Below the pieces are notes generated by a model. That model ran no database searches, was not told where the DNA came from, and saw nothing but the letters and a program-made list of their open reading frames with translations. A DNA stretch of 64,000 nucleotides from contig DATJPT010000006.1 in NCBI GenBank assembly GCA_035506275.1, forward strand, positions 348,635-412,634. Reading direction: 5' to 3'. The stretch comes from Bacteroidota bacterium (GTDB lineage Bacteria; Bacteroidota; Ignavibacteria; UBA10030; UBA8401). The position numbers and the translations under genes are program-made. Below, piece by piece: positions 16,905-25,960 of this stretch; position 1 is the stretch's first letter; the number at the start of each line of letters is the position of its first letter.

Positions 16905-17918
16905 TCATCCGGCATCGGCGACAATTTCGGTAACACGGATATGGTCTCTAAAAAAGTAATACAATCCTATGACCAACGTCAGAAGAACACCGACTTCGTG
17001 CGTCAGGACCGAATAACTCAATGCCGTCACACTGTCCACATGATAGAGCTGCGTAAGCGTGAACGACGTAAACGAATGGTACGTGCCGAATCCGCTCGGC
17101 GTCGGCACGGCAAAGGCGACGGTGGAAACCACGAGCAAAATTGCCGCGGAACCAAAATCAAGCGAATGGCTCACGATCCCGTCGTAGGCAAAAAATGGGA
17201 TATACATCAACAGCAGGTAAAGTCCCTGAATGATATAGCTCGTCACGATGATCATCGCGAAATCCCCCGGCTGCTTCGCGACGGCAAACCCGCTGATGAA
17301 GGAATCAAATGTACGGTCGATCGTGGTCCGGATCTTCTGCGGCAAAAAGACGAGGCCTTTTTTTAGGAAGGAAAAAATGAGCTCTGCTTTGAAAAAAAGG
17401 AAGATAAAAAAAACGAGCCCGAAAACGGCGCCCGCAAGAAAGATCGGCTCGATCGAAGCGAACGACGGGAACAGCTGCGCAAACGAGTCGGAGTAAATGA
17501 ACATGACGGCAAGCAGGATCGAATAGAATGTGATGATGTCGATGATCCTTTCGATGATGACCGTTCCGAACGCCGCTGTCTTTGAAATGTTTTCAAGTTT
17601 TCCGAGCGTATACGGACGGACAACCTCTCCCACCCGCGGAAGAAAATTATTGATCATATATCCGATCATCACGGCCGAAAAACAATTCCGCAGTGTGACA
17701 TTCTTTTTGATGGGGTTGAGAAGATACTGCCAGCGCCATGCCCGCACGACATGGCTCAAGATGCCGCCCACGACAAGATAGACGATCCAGATGAAGCGGA
17801 CCTGGGTCAACGACGCCCAAAGCGCGTTGAGATCCTGCCCGCGAAACGCAAGGTACATGAACAGCGCCATGATGACGAAGCTGACGATGTACCGGATATA
17901 GTTTTTGGACCGTTTCAT
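16905..17918 (-). CDS. Flippase-like integral membrane protein (YbhN/AglD/LPG-synthase transmembrane family)
   Basis: 337 residues with about eight hydrophobic segments. The N-terminus (YIRYIVSFVIMALFMYLAFRGQDLNALW), NNFLPRVGEVVRPYTLGKLENIS and AVPTPSGFGTYHSFTSFTL are characteristic of the lysylphosphatidylglycerol synthase transmembrane region family, which also includes AglD. Members without the cytosolic aminoacyl domain, as here, are thought to move lipid-linked sugars or lipids. It lies 33 bases upstream of the bi-domain oxidoreductase and 15 bases downstream of lolA, so it is part of the same run of genes. Confidence 0.85.
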   Translation of the reverse strand: MKRSKNYIRYIVSFVIMALFMYLAFRGQDLNALWASLTQVRFIWIVYLVVGGILSHVVRAWRWQYLLNPIKKNVTLRNCFSAVMIGYMINNFLPRVGEVVRPYTLGKLENISKTAAFGTVIIERIIDIITFYSILLAVMFIYSDSFAQLFPSFASIEPIFLAGAVFGLVFFIFLFFKAELIFSFLKKGLVFLPQKIRTTIDRTFDSFISGFAVAKQPGDFAMIIVTSYIIQGLYLLLMYIPFFAYDGIVSHSLDFGSAAILLVVSTVAFAVPTPSGFGTYHSFTSFTLTQLYHVDSVTALSYSVLTHEVGVLLTLVIGLYYFFRDHIRVTEIVADAG

Positions 17919-17933
17919 CGAAGTGGGGCCGGA

Positions 17934-18623
17934 TTACTGGCGAGGGGCGGGGTGGCCGGAAGAACGAAGGTCCACGATTTCCACATGGTCGGGAACGGTG
18001 AAGGTGAAACGCTCGTCCGGAATTCCCGGATTAAAACGGATATTCGTCATCGTATAAACGGTCCGGGTTTCGTTCATGTCGATATACTCGACCTGCCGGA
18101 CGCTCCAGTCGGCGTCATCGATCCATACTTTCAGCGACTTGATCGACTTGGGGGAGCCGGAAGTCGGCGAAAGCTTCAGGCAGTACGCGGCATGACGGTC
18201 GCCGCTGTTATCCTCAACAAGCGCGGCACGGAAATTCTTCGGCAAACCGACGAGGAATTGCTCCGGCGAGAGCGTGTTCGGATTTTCTTTGTACGAATCG
18301 ATCAGCACCTGTTTGTTGACCGGTGAATAGGCCCAGACCGTTTTACCGTCGGTCACGAGCGTCTGCTCCTGCGACTCGACGCGGTATTTATTCCCTTTCT
18401 TCATCATCACCTTCCCGGTAAAGGATTGCTCGACCTTTGCATAGCTGAGCGAAACGGTCTGCGTGAAGTCGGCCGACGCATCGTCGACGCCCGCGTACGC
18501 GCGTTGAACTTTCTCAAGCACTTCTGCCGCACTCAGCTTTTCCTTCTGGGCGGAAAAGACCAGCGCGGAGACGCCGACTGCCAACATCCCTGCCGTCAAA
18601 AAAGAAACCGATCGTCGCATCAT
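17934..18623 (-). CDS. lolA: Outer-membrane lipoprotein carrier protein LolA
   Basis: 229 residues with a signal peptide (1 to about 25). AAEVLEKVQRAYAGVDDASADFTQTVSL and YAKVEQSFTGKVMMKKGNKYRVE are the usual LolA opening, followed by VTDGKTVWAYSPVNKQVLID and the beta-sheet half-barrel. The protein shuttles lipoproteins through the periplasm from LolCDE to the outer membrane. Its start overlaps the stop of ftsK by four bases, an arrangement seen in many Bacteroidota-related genomes. A second Met directly after the first may be the true start. Confidence 0.92.
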   Translation of the reverse strand: MMRRSVSFLTAGMLAVGVSALVFSAQKEKLSAAEVLEKVQRAYAGVDDASADFTQTVSLSYAKVEQSFTGKVMMKKGNKYRVESQEQTLVTDGKTVWAYSPVNKQVLIDSYKENPNTLSPEQFLVGLPKNFRAALVEDNSGDRHAAYCLKLSPTSGSPKSIKSLKVWIDDADWSVRQVEYIDMNETRTVYTMTNIRFNPGIPDERFTFTVPDHVEIVDLRSSGHPAPRQ

Positions 18624-21091
18624 ATGAGACTCTTCAGAATGCTTTCAAGTTCCGCTTCGCTTTCCACGAGCACCTCGCGCGCTTTGCTCCCGTCGAACGG
18701 TCCGACAATGCCCGCCGCTTCCAGCTCATCGACTAGACGGGCCGCACGCGAATAACCGACCTTCAACCGCCGCTGCAGCAGGGAGACCGAACCCTGCTGA
18801 TGGCGGACGATGGTCCGCGCAGCTTCCTCAAACAATTCATCGCGTTCTCCCCCTCCCGAACTCATCGAGGCGCGCTGTTTCTCCAGCACCGACGGGAGTT
18901 CAAACGGCCTGCTGTATCCCTTTTGCTTGCCGATGTGGTCGACGATCGCTTCGACCTCGTCGCTCGAAATAAACGCGTTCTGGATGCGGATCGGCTTGGG
19001 ACTTGATGAAGGCAGGTACAGCATGTCGCCGTTCCCGAGGAGCTGCTCGGCGCCGTTCATGTCGAGAATGGTGCGGGAGTCGGTCTTCGACGAAACCTGG
19101 TACGCAATGCGCGCAGGGAAATTTGCTTTGATCACCCCCGTGATGACATCGACCGAAGGCCGCTGCGTCGCAACGACGAGGTGGATCCCCACTGCGCGTG
19201 CGAGCTGCGCGAGCCGCGTGATCGGCTCTTCTACTTCGCGCGCCGCCGTGATCATCAGGTCGGCCAGCTCGTCGATGATGACAACGATATACGGGAGTTT
19301 TCTGTGCTTCAGCGTATCCGAATCCTTCAGCCGCCCCGACCCGATCCGTTCGTTGTAGTCGGCGATGTTCCTCACGCCGGCATGCGCGAGCTTGTCGTAC
19401 CGCTGTTCCATCTCGAGCTCGACGGCCTTCAGCGCAAGCACGGCGTTTTGCGGCATCGTGATGATCTTTTCATCGATGTCCTTCGAGACGGCGAGGTAAT
19501 GGTGCTCGAGCTTCCTGTAAAGGCTGAGCTCGATCTTCTTCGGGTCGACGATGAGGAACTTCACTTCGGACGGATGCAGGCGGTAGAGAATGCTGGCAAG
19601 GATCGTATTGATGCCGACGCTCTTTCCCGAGCCGGTCGAGCCGGCAATGAGCAGGTGAGGCATCTTGGAAAGGTCATCGACGTAAACCTCCCCCGAGATC
19701 GTTTTTCCCATCGCGAGGGGAAGCGCCGCCTGAGCATCCCGGAATTTCGCCGAATTGATGATGCTTCGGATCGTCACCAGCGACGGCTTATGATTCGGGA
19801 TCTCCACGCCGACGGTCCCTTTCCCCGGGATCGGCGCCTCGATGCGGATCCCTTTCGCCTGCATCGCAAGAGCGAGGTCGTTCGCGAGGTTCACGATCTT
19901 CGCGACCTTGACGCCGGTCGCCGGGACAAGCTCGTACAGCGTCACGACCGGGCCGGGAGTGACGCTGACGTTCGCCACTTCGACGTCGAAGTCGGCGAGC
20001 TTCGCCCGGAGAAGCTCGGCGTTGGCTTTGAGCTCCGCATCGTCGATCGCTTCGGCCTGGCGCTGCGTGTTCAGCAGATCGACCGACGGAAAAACGTAAT
20101 CGATTTCCTCATCCTCCACATCGCGCTCACCCAGATCGACCTCCTCGTCGCGCACCATCTCCTTGATGTCCAGGGGCGCTTCGTCCTGAGGCTCCGATGA
20201 CGCAATATTGGCTTTCTCCGCTTCATCAACGGCAAATGTCCCGACGGACTGCGGCGCGTCGGTCTTCACAGGTTCTTCAACCGGAGGCATATTCCTTTGC
20301 TTCACGGCTCGGTCCGGCCTGGAGGATATTTCTTCCGCCGGACGCTTGACCTCGATCATTGCCTTCTGTTTTTCTTTTTCCACCTCGCGAAGAGCGCGCT
20401 GTTCTTTCCAACGCCCCAGAAGCGCATTCATTGCCGATGCGGTCATCACGAAGAAATTTTTCACCCGTTCCGACGTGACATGGAGGTCGAGGTCAATGGC
20501 GAGCGTTACCGTAATGAAAAGGAGCGAAAGGGTCACGATGATGCCCCCCGCCGATCCGATCAACTGCTTCAGCACTATCGAGAGAAATGCACCGACCGCC
20601 CCGCTCCATTGCGGCGAAAGGTCTTCGGACATCCCTACCAGCCTCAGCAGTCCGCAGAGCGTTGCCCAAAGGACGACGATGACGATGACATAATTCGTGA
20701 AATACACAAGGCGGCGAATGTCGCTGCGGCGAAGCGTCATCCATCCCCAGGCGAGCAGGAGAAACGGGAGGACGAAGACGGCGTAGCCGACCGTGGAGTT
20801 GATGAGGAAGTTCGACGTGATGGCCCCGACGAGTCCGAGCCAGTTGCCGGTGGCCGCGGCTTTCTCCTGGATGACAGGGTCGTTCGTGAAGATTTTATAG
20901 AGCTGTGAAAAGGGGACGTCGCCGCTCGCTTCGTCCGCGGGAGAGTACGAAACGAGGCAGAGCAGGACAAGGATACCGAGCACCATGACGAGGAACGATG
21001 CGATCTGTTTGTTGCGGCGGGAGTTTTTTCCCTCGTCGTTCTTCTTCCGGCGAGGTGCTGGTCGTTCCGTTAGGGTTGAGGTGTCGTCCAT
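18620..21091 (-). CDS. ftsK: DNA translocase FtsK
   Basis: 823 residues. Four membrane segments lie within the first ~200 residues. A charged linker (about 230-330) rich in Glu, Lys and Pro follows. The motor domain has Walker A (IAGSTGSGKSVGIN), Walker B (YIVVIIDELADLM) and ATQRPSVDVITGVIKANFPARIAYQVSS. The last ~65 residues form the winged-helix gamma domain (QGSVSLLQRRLKVGYSRAARLVDELE) that reads polar KOPS-type sequences. FtsK pumps DNA at the septum and helps chromosome dimer resolution. Upstream is comB 14 bases away; downstream lolA is coupled by a four-base overlap. Confidence 0.96.
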   Translation of the reverse strand: MDDTSTLTERPAPRRKKNDEGKNSRRNKQIASFLVMVLGILVLLCLVSYSPADEASGDVPFSQLYKIFTNDPVIQEKAAATGNWLGLVGAITSNFLINSTVGYAVFVLPFLLLAWGWMTLRRSDIRRLVYFTNYVIVIVVLWATLCGLLRLVGMSEDLSPQWSGAVGAFLSIVLKQLIGSAGGIIVTLSLLFITVTLAIDLDLHVTSERVKNFFVMTASAMNALLGRWKEQRALREVEKEKQKAMIEVKRPAEEISSRPDRAVKQRNMPPVEEPVKTDAPQSVGTFAVDEAEKANIASSEPQDEAPLDIKEMVRDEEVDLGERDVEDEEIDYVFPSVDLLNTQRQAEAIDDAELKANAELLRAKLADFDVEVANVSVTPGPVVTLYELVPATGVKVAKIVNLANDLALAMQAKGIRIEAPIPGKGTVGVEIPNHKPSLVTIRSIINSAKFRDAQAALPLAMGKTISGEVYVDDLSKMPHLLIAGSTGSGKSVGINTILASILYRLHPSEVKFLIVDPKKIELSLYRKLEHHYLAVSKDIDEKIITMPQNAVLALKAVELEMEQRYDKLAHAGVRNIADYNERIGSGRLKDSDTLKHRKLPYIVVIIDELADLMITAAREVEEPITRLAQLARAVGIHLVVATQRPSVDVITGVIKANFPARIAYQVSSKTDSRTILDMNGAEQLLGNGDMLYLPSSSPKPIRIQNAFISSDEVEAIVDHIGKQKGYSRPFELPSVLEKQRASMSSGGGERDELFEEAARTIVRHQQGSVSLLQRRLKVGYSRAARLVDELEAAGIVGPFDGSKAREVLVESEAELESILKSLI

Positions 21092-21105
21092 TGAAAAAAA
21101 AATTC

Positions 21106-21873
21106 TTATCCCTCTTGAACGTCGAGAGTGATGGAATGCTTGGTCTCCTCTTTCTTCAGCTTGATGACGTTGCCGATGAGGAGGGGAATGACGGGGATGG
21201 AATCGACGTCCACGCAGGTTTTCAGGTCGTTCTCGAAGCCGATGTCGACGAGATACTTTCCGTGGTCCGAGCTCCTCGCCATCTTGAGCAGATTTTTGCT
21301 CACGGTCTTATAGAGGACCTGGGCGGCTCCGGCGGCATCGTTCACGTCAACGACGATCGGCGAATCTTCCACAAGCATTTTGACCAGCATGCCGGCGCAG
21401 ACCGCATCCTCGATGCAAAAGAGCTGCTTTTCGCCGGCACAGACGATCGAAAAATCTTCGCCGGCCTGGCGGATAAAGTCGGCCACGATCGACACGTTGA
21501 TGAAGCCGGCGACCGCCATCCTTTTGGCGTACTTCGCTTTCACCATCGCCGAGGAACCGTTGGTCGTGCAGAAAATGATCGATTTCCCTTTGACCGCCTC
21601 TTCCGTGTATTCGCTGGGGGAATTCCCCAAATTGAAGCCGGTAATGATCTTTCCGTTCCGTTCGCCGCCGCGCAGCACGACATCCCCGAATAGATTCCCC
21701 GACACCTTCACGGCCGATTCGATCGATCCGACCGGGATGATCTCGCGGGCCCCGTTGTTCAGCGCCGTTACGATGGTCGTGCTCGCCCGCAGTACGTCGA
21801 TCACGACGACATTCTTGTCGCGCAGCTGCATCTCATCGACTTGAGCAGGAGAAAAGTACACGTCAAGTTTCAT
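21106..21873 (-). CDS. comB: 2-phosphosulfolactate phosphatase (ComB family)
   Basis: 255 residues. The N-terminus (LDVYFSPAQVDEM) and VVVIDVLRASTTIVTALNNGAREIIPVGSIE are the family signature, as are LGNSPSEYTEEAVKGKSIIFCTTNGS and VCAGEKQLFCIEDAVCAGMLV. In methanogens ComB dephosphorylates 2-phosphosulfolactate on the way to coenzyme M; bacterial members are widespread and generally tied to sulfolactate. No comA or comC homologue is visible nearby, so the pathway here is unknown. It precedes ftsK on the same strand with a short gap, which may be positional only. Confidence 0.9.
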   Translation of the reverse strand: MKLDVYFSPAQVDEMQLRDKNVVVIDVLRASTTIVTALNNGAREIIPVGSIESAVKVSGNLFGDVVLRGGERNGKIITGFNLGNSPSEYTEEAVKGKSIIFCTTNGSSAMVKAKYAKRMAVAGFINVSIVADFIRQAGEDFSIVCAGEKQLFCIEDAVCAGMLVKMLVEDSPIVVDVNDAAGAAQVLYKTVSKNLLKMARSSDHGKYLVDIGFENDLKTCVDVDSIPVIPLLIGNVIKLKKEETKHSITLDVQEG

Positions 21874-21964
21874 CGCAACACCAGACCATTATTCAATAGA
21901 TGGCGCTCGAACTGCTTGAGCGTAGAATTCGGCGTCAGGCCCTCAACTGCCGGCGGTTGATAAT

Positions 21965-23044
21965 TCACCTCTTCAAAAACGGTAGCGCTGTGACTTTTCC
22001 GGGAACGGCCTTTCCACGGACATCGATGCCGACCGGACTGCCGGGAGAAGAATAGGACGCTTCGACGTATCCCATCGCGATTCCTTTTTCAAGGGACGGA
22101 GAGAAGGTCCCGCTGGTCACGGAGCCGATCGGTTTTCCATCCGCATGAATAGCGTACCCGTGCCGCGGAATGGCCTTTTCTTCGATCTCAACACCGACGA
22201 GCTTTCGCTTCAACCCTTCTGCCTTCACTTTTTCAAGGACTGTCTTGCCGATAAAATCCCCCTTTTTCAGTTTTGTGATCCAGCCGAGCCCCGCTTCGAG
22301 TGTATTGGTCGTCTGGTCAATGTCATTTCCGTAGAGACAATATCCCATCTCGAGGCGGAGCGTATCGCGGGCACCAAGCCCGACCGGCGCGATCCCGAAC
22401 TCCTTCCCCGTGTCAAAGAGAGCATTCCATACGCGCTCGGCGTGCTCGGGGGAAAAATAAATCTCAAAGCCAAGCTCGCCGGTATATCCGGTCCGTGAAA
22501 GCATCATCGCGACTCCGGCAAGAGTTACGTCTTTGAACCGATAATACGAAACCGAGTTCAGGTCGACGGCCGTCAGTTTTTGAAGCACCGACTGTGATTT
22601 CGGCCCCTGGACCGCAAGGAGCGCCGTTGCGTCGCTGTCGTTCCGGAATTCAACGCCGGGCGTCAGGTGCCGGCTCATCCACTCAAAATCCTTCCCGATA
22701 TTCGAAGCATTCACGACGACCATGAAACGGTCTTCGGCAAGCTTATAGACAAGGAGGTCGTCGACAATTCCCGCGTCGTCGTAGCACATCGCGGAATACT
22801 GCGCTTCGCCGGGGGTCAGTTTCGCAACATCGTTCACCGTGACGCGCTGAAGGAACGCTTCCGCATTCTTTCCCTTCACAACGAACTCCCCCATGTGCGA
22901 CACGTCGAACACGCCGACAGCAGCGCGCACCGCGTTATGCTCTTCGATGATGCTCGAATACTGCACGGGCATTTCAAAACCGCCGAACGGAACCATCTTT
23001 GCGCCGAGCTTTCGATGGATCGAATGAAACGGCGTTTGCTTCAT
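21965..23044 (-). CDS. gcvT: Aminomethyltransferase (glycine cleavage T protein)
   Basis: 359 residues, the normal length. [80 protein letters not shown] and the C-terminal barrel ([19 protein letters not shown]) are typical. The T protein takes the aminomethyl group from the lipoyl H protein, releasing ammonia and making methylene-tetrahydrofolate. Its start overlaps the stop of the transaldolase gene by four bases (ATGA), so the two are coupled. No gcvH or gcvP lies in the window. Confidence 0.96.
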   Translation of the reverse strand: MKQTPFHSIHRKLGAKMVPFGGFEMPVQYSSIIEEHNAVRAAVGVFDVSHMGEFVVKGKNAEAFLQRVTVNDVAKLTPGEAQYSAMCYDDAGIVDDLLVYKLAEDRFMVVVNASNIGKDFEWMSRHLTPGVEFRNDSDATALLAVQGPKSQSVLQKLTAVDLNSVSYYRFKDVTLAGVAMMLSRTGYTGELGFEIYFSPEHAERVWNALFDTGKEFGIAPVGLGARDTLRLEMGYCLYGNDIDQTTNTLEAGLGWITKLKKGDFIGKTVLEKVKAEGLKRKLVGVEIEEKAIPRHGYAIHADGKPIGSVTSGTFSPSLEKGIAMGYVEASYSSPGSPVGIDVRGKAVPGKVTALPFLKR

Positions 23045-23688
23045 TTTTTCTGGCCTTTATTCCAATCGGCGAGGAACCGCTCGATGCCGATGTCGGTCAG
23101 CGGATGCTTGATGAGCTGGTCGATGACTTTGAACGGCATCGTGCAAATGTCGGCGCCCATCATCGCCGCGTCAATGACGTGAAGCGGATGGCGCACGCTC
23201 GCAACAAGCACCTGCGTGTCGTATCCGTAATTATGGTAGATCGTCACGATCTGTCCGATCAGGTCCATTCCGTTATGGCTGATGTCGTCGAGCCTTCCGA
23301 CGAACGGACTGATGAAATAGGCTCCGGCTTTCGCCGCAAGCAAGGCCTGGTTGGCGGAAAAACAGAGCGTCACATTCGTCCTGATCCCTTCGGCCTTCAG
23401 CGCCTTCACGGCTTTCAATCCGTCCTTAATGAGCGGTACTTTCACGACGATGTTATCGTGGATCTTCGCAAGCTCGCGTCCTTCCTTCATCATTCCGTCG
23501 AACTCGGTCGAGACCACTTCGGCGCTGATCGGTCCCTGAACAATGGCGCAAATTTCCTTGAGGAGCGGAATAAATTCTTTCCCTTCCTTCGCCACGAGGC
23601 TCGGATTCGTCGTCACGCCGTCGAGGACGCCAAGGTCGTTCGCCTCTTTGATCTCTTTGATGCTTGCGGTGTCGATAAAAAATTTCAT
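23041..23688 (-). CDS. fsa: Fructose-6-phosphate aldolase / TalC-type transaldolase
   Basis: 215 residues, the short single-domain class. [52 protein letters not shown] with the Schiff-base lysine, and [13 protein letters not shown] are diagnostic. Members either cleave fructose 6-phosphate or work as transaldolase in the pentose phosphate pathway; sequence alone does not separate the two. It sits between the RNase G gene (12 bases upstream) and gcvT (four-base overlap). Confidence 0.92.
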   Translation of the reverse strand: MKFFIDTASIKEIKEANDLGVLDGVTTNPSLVAKEGKEFIPLLKEICAIVQGPISAEVVSTEFDGMMKEGRELAKIHDNIVVKVPLIKDGLKAVKALKAEGIRTNVTLCFSANQALLAAKAGAYFISPFVGRLDDISHNGMDLIGQIVTIYHNYGYDTQVLVASVRHPLHVIDAAMMGADICTMPFKVIDQLIKHPLTDIGIERFLADWNKGQKK

Positions 23689-23700
23689 ATTGATCTCTTT

Positions 23701-25371
23701 CTACGATTTATATTGAGCGGTGATGTCTTTATCCTGCTTTCGCGAGATGAACTTAAATTCGTCGATCGCGAGCCCTTTATCCTCTTCGAGCTTGATCTGG
23801 ACAAAGAAGCGGAGCTTAATTTTCGTCAGCCGGCTGATCGTACCCTCCGTCAGGTGCAAGGCGATGCTCGGATGGACGCGAAGAATGAGCCTGAACTCCT
23901 TCGACTCGGATTTGAACCGGCGGATCCATCGCTCGATCTGGCTGACGATCGTCGTCTTCGACTGGATGAGTCCGCTGCCGCCGCACACGGGGCACGGCTC
24001 GGTGAAGCTGTGGATGATGCTCTGGCGGATCCGCTGCCGGGTGATCTGGACGAGGCAGAATTCCGTCATGGGGAGCACCGTGACCTTCGCGCGGTCCTTC
24101 CGGAATTCCTTCTTCAGCTCGTCGTAGACTTTCTTCTTGTTCTTCTCGTCCGCGATGTCGATGAAATCGATGACGATGATGCCGCCGAGGTCGCGCAGAC
24201 GAAGCTGACGGCAGATCTCGCGCGCCGCTTCCAGGTCCGTCTTCAGCGAATTCAGTTCCTGTTCCTGCTTCGCAGCGTACCGTCCGCTGTTCACGTCGAT
24301 CACCGTCATGGCTTCGGTGTGGTCGACGATGATGTAGCCGCCGCTCTTCAGCCATACTTTTCTCGAGAGGGTGGTTGCGATTTCCTTCTCAACGCCGAAC
24401 ACGTCGAAGATCGGTTCCCGCTTGCCGTAATATTCGATCTTCTCTACGAGCTGCGGGGAGACCAGTTTAACGTATTGCCTGATCTCCTTGAACAATTTTT
24501 TATTGTCGATGACAACGCGCTGTACGTCCTCGCTGAAGAGATCGCGGATGACGCTCGAGGTCGTCGCCATGTCCTTATAGAGAAGCGCGGGGGGATGTTC
24601 CTCTTTGACCCCCTTCTCAATTTCGCGCCACGTCGCAAGAAGAGATTCAAGGTCCTGAAGGAAGACTTTTTCATCCTGGTTCTCAGCATTCGTGCGGACG
24701 ATAACGCCGAAGGACGGAGGGAGAATGCTGCGCACCAGCTTCCGCAGACGCCGCTTCTCCTTGAAACTGCTGATCTTTTTCGAGATGCCGACCTTCCCGT
24801 CGAACGGGAGGAGCACAAGAAAACGTCCCGGGAGAGAGACCTCGGTCGTGACGCGAACTCCCTTTTTTCCGACCGGCTCTTTCGTAACCTGGACGATGAT
24901 TTCCTGTCCCTTTGTGAGGTTGACGTTGCGGCGCTGCCGCTGATCATACCGCGGACGATGGTCGTGCCGATTTTCCTGGCGTGCGGGAGGAGGCTGAACA
25001 GCGACGGCAGCCGATGACCCGTCTGGCGACGGGGGCGCGGCCGCGGCGGCCGGAACTGCCGATTGATGAGGCTCATCTTCATCATCGTCCGCATCCGTGT
25101 CGATGTCGGAGTCCTCTCCGAGCATGGCGTTGTATTGGCCCAGCGAAGCGCCGATGTCGGAAAAATGAAGGAAGGCATCCTGCGGCAGACCGACGTCAAT
25201 AAATGCCGCCTGAATCCCGGGCATGACCTTCGCGACCTTGCCGACGTAAATATCTCCTACCAGCCTCTCCTTCTCTGGAGTTTCGACGAAGAGCTCAGCG
25301 AGCTTCCCTTCTTCGGTGATGGCGATGCGAACTTCGTTCGCGGTGGAGTTAATGATTATTTCTTTTCTCAT
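23701..25371 (-). CDS. rng: Ribonuclease E/G family endoribonuclease
   Basis: 556 residues. An S1 RNA-binding domain opens the protein (GDIYVGKVAKVMPGIQAAFIDVGL). It is split by an insert at about 90-150 that is first acidic (Asp/Glu), then Ala/Pro-rich, then basic (Arg/His/Gln). The catalytic region has the Mg-binding aspartates in MTVIDVNSGRY and IIVIDFIDI. The Zn-link motif PCPVCGGSGLI follows. The enzyme processes rRNA and starts mRNA decay. Its 5' leader, over 200 bases, carries a perfect 7-bp hairpin at 25523-25540. Confidence 0.95.
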   Translation of the reverse strand: MRKEIIINSTANEVRIAITEEGKLAELFVETPEKERLVGDIYVGKVAKVMPGIQAAFIDVGLPQDAFLHFSDIGASLGQYNAMLGEDSDIDTDADDDEDEPHQSAVPAAAAAPPSPDGSSAAVAVQPPPARQENRHDHRPRYDQRQRRNVNLTKGQEIIVQVTKEPVGKKGVRVTTEVSLPGRFLVLLPFDGKVGISKKISSFKEKRRLRKLVRSILPPSFGVIVRTNAENQDEKVFLQDLESLLATWREIEKGVKEEHPPALLYKDMATTSSVIRDLFSEDVQRVVIDNKKLFKEIRQYVKLVSPQLVEKIEYYGKREPIFDVFGVEKEIATTLSRKVWLKSGGYIIVDHTEAMTVIDVNSGRYAAKQEQELNSLKTDLEAAREICRQLRLRDLGGIIVIDFIDIADEKNKKKVYDELKKEFRKDRAKVTVLPMTEFCLVQITRQRIRQSIIHSFTEPCPVCGGSGLIQSKTTIVSQIERWIRRFKSESKEFRLILRVHPSIALHLTEGTISRLTKIKLRFFVQIKLEEDKGLAIDEFKFISRKQDKDITAQYKS

Positions 25372-25522
25372 GAAACTACATTCCTTGAATTGCGCCGAAT
25401 AAAATTATTTTTCATCCCCTTCTGGCACGCGACAATCGAATAGCGGAACAGCGCAACTTCCTGACTATTATTGCTTGTGTAGTGAATTTCTAAAGCCTGC
25501 AAACGTATCCCCCCCTGCAACG

Positions 25523-25540
25523 AGGTTCGATGACGAACCT
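25523..25540 (-). promoter_or_regulatory. Hairpin in the leader of rng
   Basis: AGGTTCG and CGAACCT form a perfect 7-bp stem with the loop ATGA, about 150 bases before the rng start. E. coli rne is autoregulated through structures in its 5' leader; whether this hairpin plays such a part is only a guess. Confidence 0.3.
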
Positions 25541-25590
25541 TACCGCTCAAAACCGGCGGAGAAGTGCCGGAATCGCATTTTGCTGCCTGG

Positions 25591-25612
25591 AAAAAGGCGC
25601 AACCGCCTTTTT
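25591..25612 (-). terminator. Intrinsic terminator after the SRP RNA
   Basis: A 9-bp stem (AAAAAGGCG with CGCCTTTTT) closes the four-base loop CAAC on the plus strand; on the minus strand it reads as a GC stem followed by a T-run. It lies about 85 bases past the 3' end of the SRP RNA gene. The symmetry would let it work in both directions. Confidence 0.6.
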
Positions 25613-25696
25613 TATAAAATTCATGTAAAGGTACGAAAATTCCGGCAGGCTTGCAAGCTATTTAATCGTAGGGGATTTACGGGATAGAAATAAAAA

Positions 25697-25791
25697 GGTC
25701 AAGCTTACTGTATCACACTTTCGGTAGCGGGCCGTTGCTTCCTTCCGGACCTGGCGGGGTTGGGCGACGTACGGTTGTACAGGGCTTGACC
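25697..25791 (-). ncRNA. ffs: Signal recognition particle RNA, small bacterial type (4.5S-like)
   Basis: About 95 nt. The conserved SRP apical region (CCAGGTCCGGAAGGAAGCA) lies mid-gene on the minus strand and supplies the GGAA tetraloop and symmetric-loop bases bound by Ffh. The ends are complementary: 5' GGTCAAGC pairs with 3' GCTTGACC, and CTGTA pairs with TACAG, closing one long hairpin without an Alu domain. It targets nascent membrane and secreted proteins to FtsY/SecYEG. Confidence 0.95.
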
Positions 25792-25796
25792 AAAAC

Positions 25797-25888
25797 AGTG
25801 ATCAGTTAACAGTAAGCCGTTAAAAGGCTCTTTGGGCAATTGATCTTTTTTTGATCACCGTTAACTGCTAACTGTTTACTGATTAGTG
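25797..25888. repeat. Inverted heptamer arrays between the SRP RNA and tRNA-Ala
   Basis: Left heptamers AGTGATC, AGTTAAC, AGTAAGC (25797-25817) are mirrored at 25861-25888 by GTTAACT, GCTAACT, GTTTACT, GATTAGT. The left array begins 5 bp from the SRP RNA end, and the right one ends on the tRNA discriminator base. The 40-bp centre contains TGATC and GATCA around seven T's. Same layout as the four-helix-bundle elements but with no gene inside. Confidence 0.6.
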
Positions 25889-25960
25889 GAGCTGATCGGG
25901 ATCGAACCGACGACCTATTCGTTGCGAACGAATCGCTCTCCCAACTGAGCTACAGCCCCG
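25888..25960 (-). tRNA. tRNA-Ala, anticodon CGC
   Basis: 73 nt without an encoded CCA. Acceptor GGGGCTG pairs with CAGCTCC through a G3-U70 wobble, the main identity mark of tRNA-Ala. The D arm (GCTC AGTTGGGA GAGC), the anticodon stem ATTCG/CGAAT with loop TTCGCAA (anticodon CGC, reading GCG) and the T arm (GTCGG TTCGATC CCGAT) are regular. Heptamer repeats touch both ends of the gene. Confidence 0.93.

Noticed and set aside
25475..25687. Plus-strand open frame of 70 codons between rng and ffs
   Set aside because: It spans the rng leader hairpin and the SRP terminator; no protein features.
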